DNA from: Micromonospora luteifusca
GTDB taxonomy: Bacteria; Actinomycetota; Actinomycetes; Mycobacteriales; Micromonosporaceae
DNA length: 64,000 bases
Reading direction: 5' to 3'
NCBI RefSeq assembly: GCF_016907275.1
Contig: NZ_JAFBBP010000001.1
Span: 4,888,001-4,952,000, forward strand
Part shown: piece by piece, positions 39,135 through 48,151 of the stretch
How the letters are laid out: every line of letters begins with the position of its first letter
Position numbering within the stretch: the stretch's first letter is position 1
Made by a program: the position numbers and the translations under genes
Notes under the pieces: model-generated
The model's input: the letters and a program-made list of their open reading frames with translations, nothing else
What the model was told of the DNA's origin: nothing
The model's database searches: none

Positions 39135-40328
39135 TCAGGATCGCGGCCCCTCGGTGCTGCGCGCACCGGCGGCGGCGATCACGAAGGCGTCGGGCATCCG
39201 GAAGGTGAGATTGTCCGGACACCAGGGCGGGCGGACCACCGTCACCCCGTCCAGCAGCGGCGCGGCCTCGGCAACCACCACGGCGGCCTCCATCCGGGCC
39301 AGCACGTCACCGACGCAGCGGTGCGCGCCCGCCCCGAACGCCAGGTGTCGGCGCGAGCCGCGCTGGCCCGGCCGGAACTCGTCGGGCGACTCGACGACCG
39401 CGGGGTCTCGGCCGGCGCGGCCCAGCCAGAGCACGAGACTGCTGCCCGCCGGCACTGCCGTCCCGCCCAGCGTGGTGTCCGTCGCGGCCACCCGTCGCCA
39501 GGTGACGATGGGCGGTTCGAGTCGTAGCCCCTCCTCCACGACATCGGCCACCGCGACCTCGCCGGTGCGCAGGCCCGCGCGCACCGTGGGCTCGCCGGCC
39601 AGCCGGTGCAGCAGCAGGGTGAGGAACTGCGAGGTGGTCTCCTGCCCGGCGACCAGCAGGAAGAAGAGCGCGCCGACCACGACGTCCGGCGGGTGCCCGG
39701 CCGCGCGCAACTCGGCGGCCAATCCGCCGCCGGTGGCCGCGAAGTCGCGCAACACGCGGTGGAACCGGCCCACCTCGGCGGCGAGTGCCACCTGCCGGTC
39801 GGTGTCCAGCGGTGCCCAGAACAGCTCCAGCGCGGCGCGGGTGAACTCCTTGACCGCGCCGACCGGGGCGTCCGGCAGCTCGACCAGTCGGGCCAGCACC
39901 AGCAGCGGCAGGTCGGCGGCGAGGTCCGCGTACAGGTCGACAGGCGTGCCGGCGTCGAGGGTGGCGCGGATCTGGGCGACCCGGTCTCGGACCAGCGTGG
40001 TGAGCCAGGGCCGCTGCGCGGCGACCCGGGCGGGGTGCAAGGCGTCCGCCACGATGGCGCGGATCTGGGGATGGCTGGCGCCCGAGTTGTTCGCCAGGGT
40101 CGGCGGCAGCCGGAACCGGTGTCCGGCGAGCACCCGCAGCGCGGCCGCCGGCATCGGTGTCACCGCGTCCAGCGCGTTGTCCGGTCGGTAGGTGACCGGG
40201 TCGGCGAGGACCTGACGGACCAGCGCGTGCCGGGTGACGAGCAGGTGGGTGCCGCCGACGTGGTCCGGCACCCGGGCCACGTCCGGCCATGCGGGGTCGG
40301 TCACCCGCGCCCAGCTGCGAAACAGCAC
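39135..40328 (-). CDS. Cytochrome P450
   Basis: 397 residues. I-helix 'LLVAGQETTSQFLTLLLH', K-helix 'EEGLRLEPPI' (ExxR), and heme-binding loop 'LAFGAGAHRCVGDVLARMEA' with the Cys ligand. A soluble bacterial class I P450 that needs separate redox partners, none of which is adjacent. The GTG at 40328 is 9 bp after the methyltransferase stop. Substrate unknown; an orphan tailoring or detoxifying enzyme is possible. Confidence 0.92.
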   Translation of the reverse strand: MLFRSWARVTDPAWPDVARVPDHVGGTHLLVTRHALVRQVLADPVTYRPDNALDAVTPMPAAALRVLAGHRFRLPPTLANNSGASHPQIRAIVADALHPARVAAQRPWLTTLVRDRVAQIRATLDAGTPVDLYADLAADLPLLVLARLVELPDAPVGAVKEFTRAALELFWAPLDTDRQVALAAEVGRFHRVLRDFAATGGGLAAELRAAGHPPDVVVGALFFLLVAGQETTSQFLTLLLHRLAGEPTVRAGLRTGEVAVADVVEEGLRLEPPIVTWRRVAATDTTLGGTAVPAGSSLVLWLGRAGRDPAVVESPDEFRPGQRGSRRHLAFGAGAHRCVGDVLARMEAAVVVAEAAPLLDGVTVVRPPWCPDNLTFRMPDAFVIAAAGARSTEGPRS

Positions 40329-40337
40329 CCGGACACG

Positions 40338-41006
40338 CTAGCCGGAGGCCCCCGGCAGCCCGGCCCGCAGCCGCCAGACGGTGGTGCGCTTCACCCGGAC
40401 ACTCTCCAGCGCCTCCGGCACTGGCACGTCGTACGCCGCCAACTCGTCGAAGCGGTCCCGAGGCAGGAACGCCCGGCCGGGGTCGCCGACCAGCGCCGGT
40501 GCGCCGGCCCGGGTGGCGCGGAGCAGGAACCGCAGGACCCGGCGGGCCATCGCGTCGCTGTAGAAGACGTCGCCGGCGAGCACCACCTCGGCGTCCCCGG
40601 CGTCGGAGTCGAGGATGTCGCCGAGTTCGGCGTCGACGCGTACCCCGTTGGCCTCGGCGTTGAGCGCGACCGCCGCCACCGCCAGCTCGTCCACCTCGAC
40701 GGCTCGCACCGACGCGGCGCCGGCACGGGCGGCGGCGATGGCCACCAGGCCGGAGCCGGAGGCGAGGTCGAGCACCCGGCGGCCGGCGACCAGCTCCGGG
40801 TGGTCGGTCACGTAGCGGGCGAGCGCCTGCCCGCCGGCCCAGGCGAACGCCCAGAACGGCGGCGGCCGGTCGGTGGAGAACTCGCCCTCGGTCAGCTCCC
40901 ACAGCCCGATCGGCTCGTCGGCCTGGTGCAGCCGCACCTCGGGGACGAAGGGAACCGGGGTCAGCCGGGCGTGCAGCCGGACGAACGCGCTGGAGAGCTC
41001 GGACAC
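40338..41006 (-). CDS. Class I SAM-dependent methyltransferase (METTL20/NNMT-like)
   Basis: About 222 residues. 'PPFWAFAWAGGQALARYV' followed by 'VLDLASGSGLVAIAAARAGAASVRAVEVDELAVAAVALNAEANGV' is the signature of the ETF-beta lysine methyltransferase / methyltransferase-16 family. 'VVLAGDVFYSDAMARRVLRFL' supports it. The chosen GTG at 41006 starts 'MSELSSAFVRLHARLTPVPFVPE', the usual N-terminus of the group. The likely substrate is a protein lysine or a small molecule. Confidence 0.82.
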   Translation of the reverse strand: MSELSSAFVRLHARLTPVPFVPEVRLHQADEPIGLWELTEGEFSTDRPPPFWAFAWAGGQALARYVTDHPELVAGRRVLDLASGSGLVAIAAARAGAASVRAVEVDELAVAAVALNAEANGVRVDAELGDILDSDAGDAEVVLAGDVFYSDAMARRVLRFLLRATRAGAPALVGDPGRAFLPRDRFDELAAYDVPVPEALESVRVKRTTVWRLRAGLPGASG

Positions 41007-41188
41007 GTCGCCGATTGTCCCAGCGGGCCGACTCCCGGCGTGTCGCGGGGGAGCGGTGACCGGTTCACCACCGTCGGTGAAAACCCACCCCGTCCTTGCC
41101 GTCCGGTGCGAACACACCCGTCTGGTCGGGGCGATGCCCCGCTTCTAGCGTTGCGAGGTGGGGGCGACCGGAGGCGAGGGCGGCGGTG

Positions 41189-42034
41189 GTGACGGTGTGG
41201 CGGTATGCGCTGAGGGCGGGGGTGGTGCTGGCCTGCCTGAGCGGGCTGGGGTTGGCCCTGGCCGCTCCGGCACAGGCGGCGTTCACCACCGAGCTGAGTG
41301 GGCTGCCGGCCCGGTTCACCGCCGGTGAGCAGGTGCGCACGGTGTCCGCCGTCGTCTCCCGGACCGACCGGCGCGGCGGCTGCGTGAAGGTGCGGTGGTC
41401 GATGGTGCTCACCGTTCAGGGCATCCGACTCGACCAGGTGAAGATGGATCGGGTGGAGGAGACCGGGGACTTCCCCCTGGACGTCCGGAGCGAGGGCAAC
41501 GTGGCCCGGCTGACCGACCGGCAGCTCGACCCGGGCACGCTCTGCCCGGGCCGCACGGTCACGGCACGCTACCGGGTGGCCTTCGACGAGGACGTCGCCC
41601 AGGGTCGCGTCACCCTCGCCGCCGAGGCGTACGACGCCGACGCGCGTCTGCTGGCCCGGCAGACGGCCACTCGCTCGGTGGTGGGTGTGGGCGGCACCCC
41701 GACCGGTACGCCGAAGCCGACCGCCATCTCGCCGCAGCCCAGCGACCCGGCGAGCGCGCCGGCCGAGGAGGACACGTCCGGGGTGGAGCCGGTGGGGGAC
41801 TACCCGGCCGACGCCGCGCCGCCGGCCGGCCGCCCGGTCTCGCAGTCCGGAGGGTTCGGCGTGGTGCAGGCCGCGTTCCTGCTCGGCGGGCTGCTGCTCT
41901 CGCTCGGGATGGGGTTGCTGCTGCGGCTACGGCACCTGACCAGAGCCTCGGGCGAGGATGCCGAAGACCCACCCGTGGACCGGCGCTGGGAGCGGCCGGC
42001 CCCGGCCGACCGTTGGCGACCGGCCCGCCGCTGA
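41189..42034 (+). CDS. Secreted/anchored protein of unknown function
   Basis: About 281 residues. Signal peptide 'YALRAGVVLACLSGLGLALAAPAQA' (about 5-29), a beta-rich external domain (about 30-160), a Pro/Thr/Ser linker, and a C-terminal membrane helix 'VVQAAFLLGGLLLSLGMGLLL' with a basic cytoplasmic tail. No LPxTG motif. It looks like a type I membrane protein of the envelope. I place the start at GTG 41189 after GGAGGCGAGGG; adjacent GTG codons make this uncertain by a few residues. Confidence 0.7.
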   Translation: MTVWRYALRAGVVLACLSGLGLALAAPAQAAFTTELSGLPARFTAGEQVRTVSAVVSRTDRRGGCVKVRWSMVLTVQGIRLDQVKMDRVEETGDFPLDVRSEGNVARLTDRQLDPGTLCPGRTVTARYRVAFDEDVAQGRVTLAAEAYDADARLLARQTATRSVVGVGGTPTGTPKPTAISPQPSDPASAPAEEDTSGVEPVGDYPADAAPPAGRPVSQSGGFGVVQAAFLLGGLLLSLGMGLLLRLRHLTRASGEDAEDPPVDRRWERPAPADRWRPARR

Positions 42035-42040
42035 CCCGGG

Positions 42041-42077
42041 CCGTGAGGGCCGGCGGACATCCCGCCGGCCCTCACGG
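42041..42077. terminator. Perfect 16-bp stem bidirectional terminator
   Basis: CCGTGAGGGCCGGCGG (42041-42056) is exactly complementary to 42062-42077 with a 5-nt loop. It lies between two convergent genes and ends 3 bp before the M36 protease stop codon. Confidence 0.9.
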
Positions 42078-42079
42078 TG

Positions 42080-44983
42080 TCACTTGGAGAACGCCTGGAA
42101 CTCGGCGATCCTGACCTGGTTCCGGGCCGGGCTGGCGGTCGCGCAGTCCGTCGTCGTGGCCGGGTCGTCGTCCTGCTCGCCCGCGTACTGCGGACCGCCG
42201 GTGCACTGGCTCGCCAGCACCTCCAGTCGCAGGTGGGTGGCGAGGGTGGTGGGCACCGCGAACGTCCGGAGGTTGATGTCCCGGCTGTAGGCCCGGTACG
42301 CCCCACCCGGGAACGCGTCACCCGCGCTGGTGTAGATCCGTTGCCAGCGTGCCGGGTCCGCGCAGTCGGTGGTCGTCGCGTTGCAGGCGGACACGGCGAA
42401 CGAGCGCAACGCACTGAGCGCGTTCTGACTGCCGGTGTCGGCGTCGCCGGCGATCGCCGGGCGCAGCATCGCGCTGACGTTCACCCGTTTGACCACCTGT
42501 GCGGCGTCCCCGGGCAGCGCCACGGTGAGCTGCCGACCGGCGACCCCGTCCAGGGAGGCCCAGTTCGTCGACTCGGTGTCGTCGACGATCCGGTCCAGGT
42601 TGACCCCGTCGCCGCTGATCGTGGCACCGGACGCGGTGGACGCGAGGTTGCGGCTCATCCGCAGGTCCACGTACCCGTTCTGGCCGGCCTTGGCGCTCAC
42701 GCTGAGCCGCTGGTGCCCGAAACCGGGGGCCACAGCGAGCAGGTCGTACGTGCCGGCCACCAGCTCCACGGTGTCCGGGATCGGTGTCGCCGGGTCGGTG
42801 TCGGCCACCGGCACGGCCCGCGCCTCGTACGCCCCGACGTAGACCCGGATGGGCGCGTCGGCGCTGTCCCCGCGCGGGCGCAGGGTGAACGTCGCGTTGC
42901 CACCGCCTGGGGAGGCGAAGCTCGGCGTCGGGTCGGTGTCACCGGCACCGTTGGTGACGGCGTCCCGGCCCATCCCGGAGCGGGCGAACTCGGCCCAGAT
43001 CAGGTCCTGGTTGGCACCGCCGAAGCGGAGCAGGTCGGCGGTGAGCATGTTGTCCCGCATGTCGAGCATGCTGACCTGGCTGGCGGCCTGGAGCAGGAAC
43101 GAGTCGAAGACCAGTTGCGACCAGCGCCGGTTGCCGGGGCACTTGTCGGCGGCGACCTTCCCCTGCGCGCATTCGAGCTGTCGCTGTGGGGTGCCGAGGC
43201 CGTACCGCTTGACGAGTGCGGAGCGGACCCGGAAGTTGGTGGCACCCCAGATCTCCCCGTCGGCGTGCACGGCCGGCCCGCCGGTGTTGTAGCCGATGTC
43301 GGAGTAGTTGAGGGGGCTGCGGCTCAGGTCGTAGTTGCGGATGCCGCTGACCAGGTTGCCGGTGACGTAGCCCCCGGTGACGAAGGGCGTCTCGCCCGGT
43401 GCGCGCAACCCGTGCTGGAAGAGGTATTCGGCGGCGAGCAGGTCACCCCAGGACTCACCCATCGACCCGCCCTGGTGGCCGCCGATCCCGCTGTCCGGGC
43501 CGGCGATCATCCGGTTGGTGATCGCGTGGGTGTATTCGTGGCCGATCACCGTCATGTCGTAGTCGCCGTCCACGCACGGCGGGTACGGCCCGCCGGCCAG
43601 CGGCTGCCACAGGTACATGTTGGTGGTTGGCGGCTGCCCGTCGCGCCCGGTGCCCTGGTTGGCGTTGTTCCGGTTGCCGGTCAGCGCGCCCTGCTGGGCG
43701 CGGCCCTGCTCGGCGTCACCGCCCAGCCCGTCGGGGGTGAGGTTGACCGCCTGGAGGTTCCACGCCGACTCCGTGAAGCCCAACTGGTACGACCAGTCGT
43801 GCAGCCGGTTGTGCATGGCGAAGAGGTTGGCGATCGACGCGTCCGCGTCGTTGCGTTGGGCGGAGGTGAACACCCCCGGGTTGCAGCGGGCCTGGTGCCA
43901 CTGGTCGGTGAAGGGGTAATCGTAGCGGCGTTCCGGGCTGGTGGTGGCCGGGACGATCGGGGTGCCCGAACCCCAGGAGAGCACCGTGTTGGCCGAGTTG
44001 CCGCGCGAGGTGAAGGTTGGCGTGCCGGTGGCCGCGTCGACATCCCACGGTTGGCCGGTGGCCGGGTCACGGAAGGCGGCCTGGCAGCCGGGCGACGGGT
44101 CGCCGCACCAGCGCACCCGGGGGTCCTGCCCGGGGCCGAGGTCGCGGGGCGGGGTGGCCGGGAAGACCGCCCAGCTCGGGTTGTCGGAGTCGAAGTCGAC
44201 GAGGTCCTCCCGGACCAGCACGTGACCGGTGATGCCGTCGACGTAGCTGGTGAACGCGGCCGGCTGGTCGGTGTCCGCACCGATCATGGTCACCTCGTAG
44301 GCGGCCCGAGGCCCGTCCAGCGGGGTGGGTACCGCCACGGTTCGCACGGTGTGGCTGGCCACCGCGCTCGCGGTCAGCTTCGCGTCGGCGAGCGCGGCGG
44401 CGTACGCCTGCTCGGCGGTGCGGGTGGCCGGTGCCGGGGCGCCGGTGTTCCGGGCCAGCGAGGAGTTGACCGAGAGCACCGCGCCGTTGGCGACCGCGAT
44501 GGTGACGAGGCCGTCCGGCCCGGCGGGTAGATCGCCGAAGCGTTGCCGGAGGGTGACGACAGCCCCGCTGCCGATCGCCCGGACCAGCACCCGTTCCATG
44601 TTGGCCACCGTGGCCGCGTCCATCCCGAACAGGTCGCGGTTGGCGATCAGGTAGGCGCGGGCCGCGACCTCCGGGTCGGCGGAGAGCCCGCTGGCCAGCG
44701 GGGTGCGGCCGGGGCCGAGCGCCTGCGGGGTGCCGAGCCGGTTCCACCGGACGTCGGGATCGGCGGCCCGGGCCAGGCCGCGCTGACGGGTGTCGGGTGC
44801 CGCCGTACCGGTGCGGTTGTCGACGTCGGCCGGTTCGTGCCCCTCGGCGAACGGTCCGGACCGGCGCTCGGCGGACGGTGTGCTGCCTGCGGGGGCGGCG
44901 GTGCTCGCGCTGGTGGGGAGCAGCGCGGCGACCGTCGCCGTCGTCGCCAGGACGGCGATGAGCCGGCGTCGACGCCGGCTCAT
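42080..44983 (-). CDS. Secreted M36-family (fungalysin-type) metallopeptidase
   Basis: 967 residues. Signal peptide about 1-30 after an Arg-rich start, an N-terminal FTP/PepSY-like propeptide (about 80-280), then the zinc protease domain with 'IGHEYTHAITNRM'. The zinc-ligand helix 'GSMGESWGDLLAAEY' follows. A C-terminal region of about 200 residues has beta-rich modules ('YVGAYEARAVP', 'YVDLRMSRNLASTASGATISGDG') with several Cys. It is probably exported as a zymogen. The first codon is ATG 44983. Confidence 0.88.
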   Translation of the reverse strand: MSRRRRRLIAVLATTATVAALLPTSASTAAPAGSTPSAERRSGPFAEGHEPADVDNRTGTAAPDTRQRGLARAADPDVRWNRLGTPQALGPGRTPLASGLSADPEVAARAYLIANRDLFGMDAATVANMERVLVRAIGSGAVVTLRQRFGDLPAGPDGLVTIAVANGAVLSVNSSLARNTGAPAPATRTAEQAYAAALADAKLTASAVASHTVRTVAVPTPLDGPRAAYEVTMIGADTDQPAAFTSYVDGITGHVLVREDLVDFDSDNPSWAVFPATPPRDLGPGQDPRVRWCGDPSPGCQAAFRDPATGQPWDVDAATGTPTFTSRGNSANTVLSWGSGTPIVPATTSPERRYDYPFTDQWHQARCNPGVFTSAQRNDADASIANLFAMHNRLHDWSYQLGFTESAWNLQAVNLTPDGLGGDAEQGRAQQGALTGNRNNANQGTGRDGQPPTTNMYLWQPLAGGPYPPCVDGDYDMTVIGHEYTHAITNRMIAGPDSGIGGHQGGSMGESWGDLLAAEYLFQHGLRAPGETPFVTGGYVTGNLVSGIRNYDLSRSPLNYSDIGYNTGGPAVHADGEIWGATNFRVRSALVKRYGLGTPQRQLECAQGKVAADKCPGNRRWSQLVFDSFLLQAASQVSMLDMRDNMLTADLLRFGGANQDLIWAEFARSGMGRDAVTNGAGDTDPTPSFASPGGGNATFTLRPRGDSADAPIRVYVGAYEARAVPVADTDPATPIPDTVELVAGTYDLLAVAPGFGHQRLSVSAKAGQNGYVDLRMSRNLASTASGATISGDGVNLDRIVDDTESTNWASLDGVAGRQLTVALPGDAAQVVKRVNVSAMLRPAIAGDADTGSQNALSALRSFAVSACNATTTDCADPARWQRIYTSAGDAFPGGAYRAYSRDINLRTFAVPTTLATHLRLEVLASQCTGGPQYAGEQDDDPATTTDCATASPARNQVRIAEFQAFSK

Positions 44984-45443
44984 CGGGGGTGACCATTCCG
45001 GTTGTGGCACGGGACCTCCTCGTGGGAGCGGGATGGCCGACGGTCGCCGGCCGTCATTGCGCGGTAACGCATGTGCATCTGTGGATATCAGTCGATCGTG
45101 GTGGCGGCAAGGTCCAGGGCCGCCGATGCGCCAACAGATCGAGATAAGTTGGCTGGATCATGACCGTCGTCTCTGGTCTGAGCCCGGTGATCGACCTGCT
45201 GCTCGGCGACGACCGGCCGGGCGGCTGGAGGCCAGCCGGTTCCGCGTCCGCGCTCGGGTGCTTCAGGCGGTGGTGGGCTTCGCCCCGCTGGAGGTGGTCG
45301 ACCTGGGCGCTACGGCCGGCCCGGCAGCGGCGCGGCGATGGTGGGGGCGCACAGGTGCCACCGCCGCGGTGCCGGGTGAGGGACCGTCGCGTGCTGGCCC
45401 ATCACGGCCGCGGCCGGGGGCGGACCAACGTCCACCGCCGTGG
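44984..45443. other. Intergenic, no gene supported
   Basis: 460 bp upstream of the M36 protease. GGGACCTCCTCG near 45009 and a less GC-rich stretch around 45060-45150 probably hold the protease promoter. A forward frame 45160-45495 exists, but its composition is Trp/Arg-rich and unlike real genes here; it may be a decayed gene. Confidence 0.4.
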
Positions 45444-46025
45444 TCAGACGCCCGGCGCCCAGTTCGGGTCGCGGCCGAAGGCGGCCAGCAGGTGATCCTG
45501 CTCGTCTGCGTCGTCGGGCACCCGCACCCCGGTCCGGACGAGGTTGTTGCGCCGGTAGTTGTCGATCTGGCCGGCGAACCATCCGGCGGCGGCGTGCACC
45601 ACGCTCGGATCGAAACGCGGCTGCGCCCCGATCGCCACCGCCACGTCCCAGCCGTGGATGAGATGCTCGGCGAGGAGTTGCTTGAGGTATTCCGTCGCCG
45701 GGGTCTCGCCGCTGGAGAGCTGCACGGTGCGGTCGATGGTGCCGGGGTGGGTGGCGGCGATCTCTGCCTGCGCGGCCGCCTCCCGCGCCATCGAGATCGG
45801 GTCGGTGCCGAGCTGGTCACCGTCGAGCCGGTCGCCGACCTCGTCGATGGTCCGGCCGGCGAGCAGCGGGACGCTCCACCGGTCCTCGCTCACCACGTGG
45901 TTGACCAGAGTGCGTACGTCCCAATCCGTGCAGGGTGTCGGGTCGGACCACTGGCCGGGCGCGACCTGATCCACCCGGTCGATGAACTCGGCCAGGCTCC
46001 GGCGGTACGCCTCCAGCAGATCCAT
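45444..46025 (-). CDS. TIGR03086 family metal-binding protein (mycothiol-dependent DinB-like)
   Basis: 193 residues. 'VAPGQWSDPTPCTDWDVRTLVNHVVSEDRW' with the His in LVNHV, and 'LLAEHLIHGWDVAVAIG' with the paired HxxxxxH-like ligands, are typical of TIGR03086 and mycothiol maleylpyruvate isomerase-like proteins. A zinc-binding four-helix bundle of unknown substrate, cytosolic. The ATG at 46025 starts at the conserved N-terminus. Confidence 0.85.
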   Translation of the reverse strand: MDLLEAYRRSLAEFIDRVDQVAPGQWSDPTPCTDWDVRTLVNHVVSEDRWSVPLLAGRTIDEVGDRLDGDQLGTDPISMAREAAAQAEIAATHPGTIDRTVQLSSGETPATEYLKQLLAEHLIHGWDVAVAIGAQPRFDPSVVHAAAGWFAGQIDNYRRNNLVRTGVRVPDDADEQDHLLAAFGRDPNWAPGV

Positions 46026-46108
46026 GCTGCCGATTGTTCCGGTCCGCGCGGCAGGCCGAGCCGTTTTCCCGGGCCTGGTGGGGCGAGATCAGCGCCGGGC
46101 CGCCCGGC

Positions 46109-46711
46109 TCAGTCCAGCTCGGCCTGGTCCAGGCCGAGCTCCCGGGCCGCGACCAGGCGGACCCACTCGCCGAACTGGCGGCGGGAGATCACCCGGTCGT
46201 GCACGGCGAGCTGCACGGCAAGGCCGTCCATCACCGCGCTGATCCGCCAGGCGGCGCCGTCCGGGTCGGCGCACTGGAAGGTGCCGTCGGCCACCCCGGC
46301 GGAGATCACCGCGGCCAGGTCCTGCCGCCAGCGCAGGTCGAGCCGTCGGGAGACCTTCTCCAGTTCCGGGGTACGCAACGACTCGGACCAGCCGTCGATC
46401 CACATGGACCAGGAGGTTGCCCGCCCGGCCGGGGTGTAGAGCTTGAGGATCCGCCGGAGCTTGGTCAGCGGTGGGGCGGAGGAGCGGGTCACCGCGTCCA
46501 GCCGGGCCAGATCCTGCTCGACCGCGTACGCGAAAGCCTGCGCGAGCAACCGTTCCTTGGTGGCGAAGTGGTAGAAAACCAATGCTTGACTCACCCCGGC
46601 GGCCTGCGCCACGTCCGCCGTCCGGGTGTTGGCCAGACCCCGCTCCGCGATCACGTCGCAGGCGGTGCGCAGCAGGGCATCCAGGCGGATCTCGGCCGCA
46701 CGTCTCGTCAC
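46109..46711 (-). CDS. TetR-family regulator
   Basis: 200 residues. HTH 'LANTRTADVAQAAGVSQALVFYHFATKERLLAQAF' (about 25-60), and a TetR/BetI-like C-terminal domain ('AVMDGLAVQLAVHD'). The GTG at 46711 begins 'MTRRAAEIRLDALL'. It is 83 bp upstream of the TIGR03086 gene in the same direction and may be expressed with it. No operator was recognised. Confidence 0.88.
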   Translation of the reverse strand: MTRRAAEIRLDALLRTACDVIAERGLANTRTADVAQAAGVSQALVFYHFATKERLLAQAFAYAVEQDLARLDAVTRSSAPPLTKLRRILKLYTPAGRATSWSMWIDGWSESLRTPELEKVSRRLDLRWRQDLAAVISAGVADGTFQCADPDGAAWRISAVMDGLAVQLAVHDRVISRRQFGEWVRLVAARELGLDQAELD

Positions 46712-47123
46712 GACGGTTACCGTAGCCCATCCGAGTGAACACGAACAGTTACCACCACCGTCCGATCCGCGATGCGACAGTCGGAAGCCGGACACTTCGG
46801 GAAGGCGTCGTCGGTCGTTCTTCTGAGAGTGTTCGTCGAGGTCCGAAGCGGCTGGTTGGCCTGCGAGGACGTCCGCCGACTGGCCTGTGGCGTGGTGGTG
46901 GCGATGATGGCCCGGCGATGCCGGAGTGTGACGGTCGGTGGCCGACGAGGGTCCCAGGCCAGCCCCCTAGGAAGCTGGCCGGTGGTGGTGGGCCGCTCCA
47001 CGCACGCTGCTTCCGGCTCCACGCCGGTGCGGGTGGGACGCGCCGGCGGCGACCCCGAGTTGGCAGTAGTTCACCGGCTCGGCTAAAGTTCTCATCCGTC
47101 ACCCGGGAACGTCCGGGGGGCGT
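46712..47123. other. Intergenic region before the tRNA cluster
   Basis: 412 bp with no gene I can support. Both strands have open frames, but they are mutually overlapping and low in recognisable content. It holds the tRNA promoter at 47060-47089. Confidence 0.45.
47060..47089 (+). promoter_or_regulatory. Promoter of tRNA Gly-Cys-Val cluster
   Basis: -35 TTGGCA (47060-47065), an 18-bp spacer, and -10 TAAAGT (47084-47089), about 35 bp before the first tRNA gene. Confidence 0.6.
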
Positions 47124-47196
47124 GCGGACGTAGCGCAGCTGGTAGCGCATCACCTTGCCAAGGTGAGGGTCGCGGGTTCGAATCCCGTCGTCCGCT
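47124..47196 (+). tRNA. tRNA-Gly (GCC)
   Basis: 73-nt cloverleaf: acceptor GCGGACG paired with CGTCCGC, anticodon loop TTGCCAA (GCC), T-loop GGGTTCGAATCCC. No encoded CCA. An identical gene lies at 57915-57987. Confidence 0.95.
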
Positions 47197-47230
47197 CGGA
47201 GCTGCCGCCACGCATGACGGGGGCAACCTC

Positions 47231-47301
47231 GGTGGGGTGGCCGAGAGGCGAGGCAACGGCCTGCAAAGCCGTGTACGCGGGTTCAAATCCCGTCCCCACC
47301 T
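47231..47301 (+). tRNA. tRNA-Cys (GCA)
   Basis: 71-nt gene: acceptor GGTGGGG with CCCCACC, anticodon loop CTGCAAA (GCA), T-arm GGGTTCAAATCCC. Located between tRNA-Gly and tRNA-Val. The second cluster at 58 kb lacks it. Confidence 0.93.
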
Positions 47302-47314
47302 CGGCAATGAGCAC

Positions 47315-47389
47315 GGGCGATTGGCGCAGTGGGAGCGCGCTTCCTTGACACGGAAGAGGTCACTGGTTCAAACCCAGTATCGCCCACCA
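47315..47389 (+). tRNA. tRNA-Val (GAC)
   Basis: 75 nt including an encoded CCA. Acceptor GGGCGAT with ATCGCCC, anticodon loop TTGACAC (GAC), T-arm CTGGTTCAAACCCAG. It differs from the copy at 58014 at the base before the GAC loop (T here, C there). Confidence 0.95.
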
Positions 47390-47405
47390 GTAGTAAGAGC
47401 AGGTC

Positions 47406-47443
47406 AACGGCTCGTTACCGGAAGCTTCCGGTGACGAGCCGTT
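47406..47443 (+). terminator. Hairpin terminator after tRNA-Val
   Basis: AACGGCTCGT...ACGAGCCGTT with a nearly perfect stem around GGAAGCTTCC. A close relative (AACGGCTCGTTACCGG...) occurs at 63485-63519, next to the right att site. Confidence 0.8.
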
Positions 47444-47484
47444 CTGGTTGTGCCCCTTACGTTGGGAGCAAACTGGGGGCACAG

Positions 47485-47880
47485 ATGACCCTGCGGACAG
47501 CCGAGGCCAACGGGCTTGTCGTTGACGGCTCCGCGGCAGCACTCGAACGCCTTCTCCCCGGGAACGAGATCGCCGAAGAGTTCACCCACCAACCAGACGT
47601 CGCCATGGGCACGATGTTCCGCAGCCCCGGGCTCCGTACCGATGGCAAGATCTTCGCCTTCCTCGGTCATAACGGTGAACTCATCGTGAAACTCCCACAG
47701 GACCGGGCTCGCCAGTTCGTCGACGCGGGAACCGCGGAGGAAGTGACCACGGGAACGCGGACCATGCGGGAGTGGGTCGCGTTCCCAGCCGGCGGAAGCG
47801 ACCCGGCCACACTCACACTATGGCGAGACGTGGCGCAGGACGCCTATCAGTACGTCCACTCCCTGCAACAGCCAAGCTGA
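47485..47880 (+). CDS. TfoX N-terminal-like / MmcQ-YjbR-like protein
   Basis: 131 residues. 'MGTMFRSPGLRTDGKIFAFLGHNGELIVKLPQDRARQFVDAG' and 'REWVAFP' resemble the TfoX N-terminal or YjbR-like fold found in small actinobacterial proteins. The ATG at 47485 follows TGGGGGCACAG, a motif also present at 63168 near the right end of the integrated element. Function unknown. Confidence 0.7.
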   Translation: MTLRTAEANGLVVDGSAAALERLLPGNEIAEEFTHQPDVAMGTMFRSPGLRTDGKIFAFLGHNGELIVKLPQDRARQFVDAGTAEEVTTGTRTMREWVAFPAGGSDPATLTLWRDVAQDAYQYVHSLQQPS

Positions 47881-48151
47881 TCCGATTAGACCCGCCCAAG
47901 CGACAATCGCCGGCCGCCTTCACCTCACCAAGGCGCTCTGCGAATAGCGACGGATTCCCATCCACCAGAGTCGCGGTTTGGCGTATCCGCCGGGGGAGGC
48001 CGGCCGAGAGAGTCGGATGAGCACTATCAAGACCATCATCCCCGTCTGTGAATTTCCCAACTCCTCACGACCCCCTGGCCAGCCGGGCTCGTGCACTGAC
48101 CCATGATCGTGGAGACGATCTGGGCGTCTCGACCGCAGCGGAGGTGCCACG

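Noticed and set aside
45160..45495. Forward ORF of about 111 residues before the TIGR03086 gene
   Set aside because: Trp/Arg-rich composition unlike true genes in this window and no recognisable motif; partly overlaps the antisense gene.
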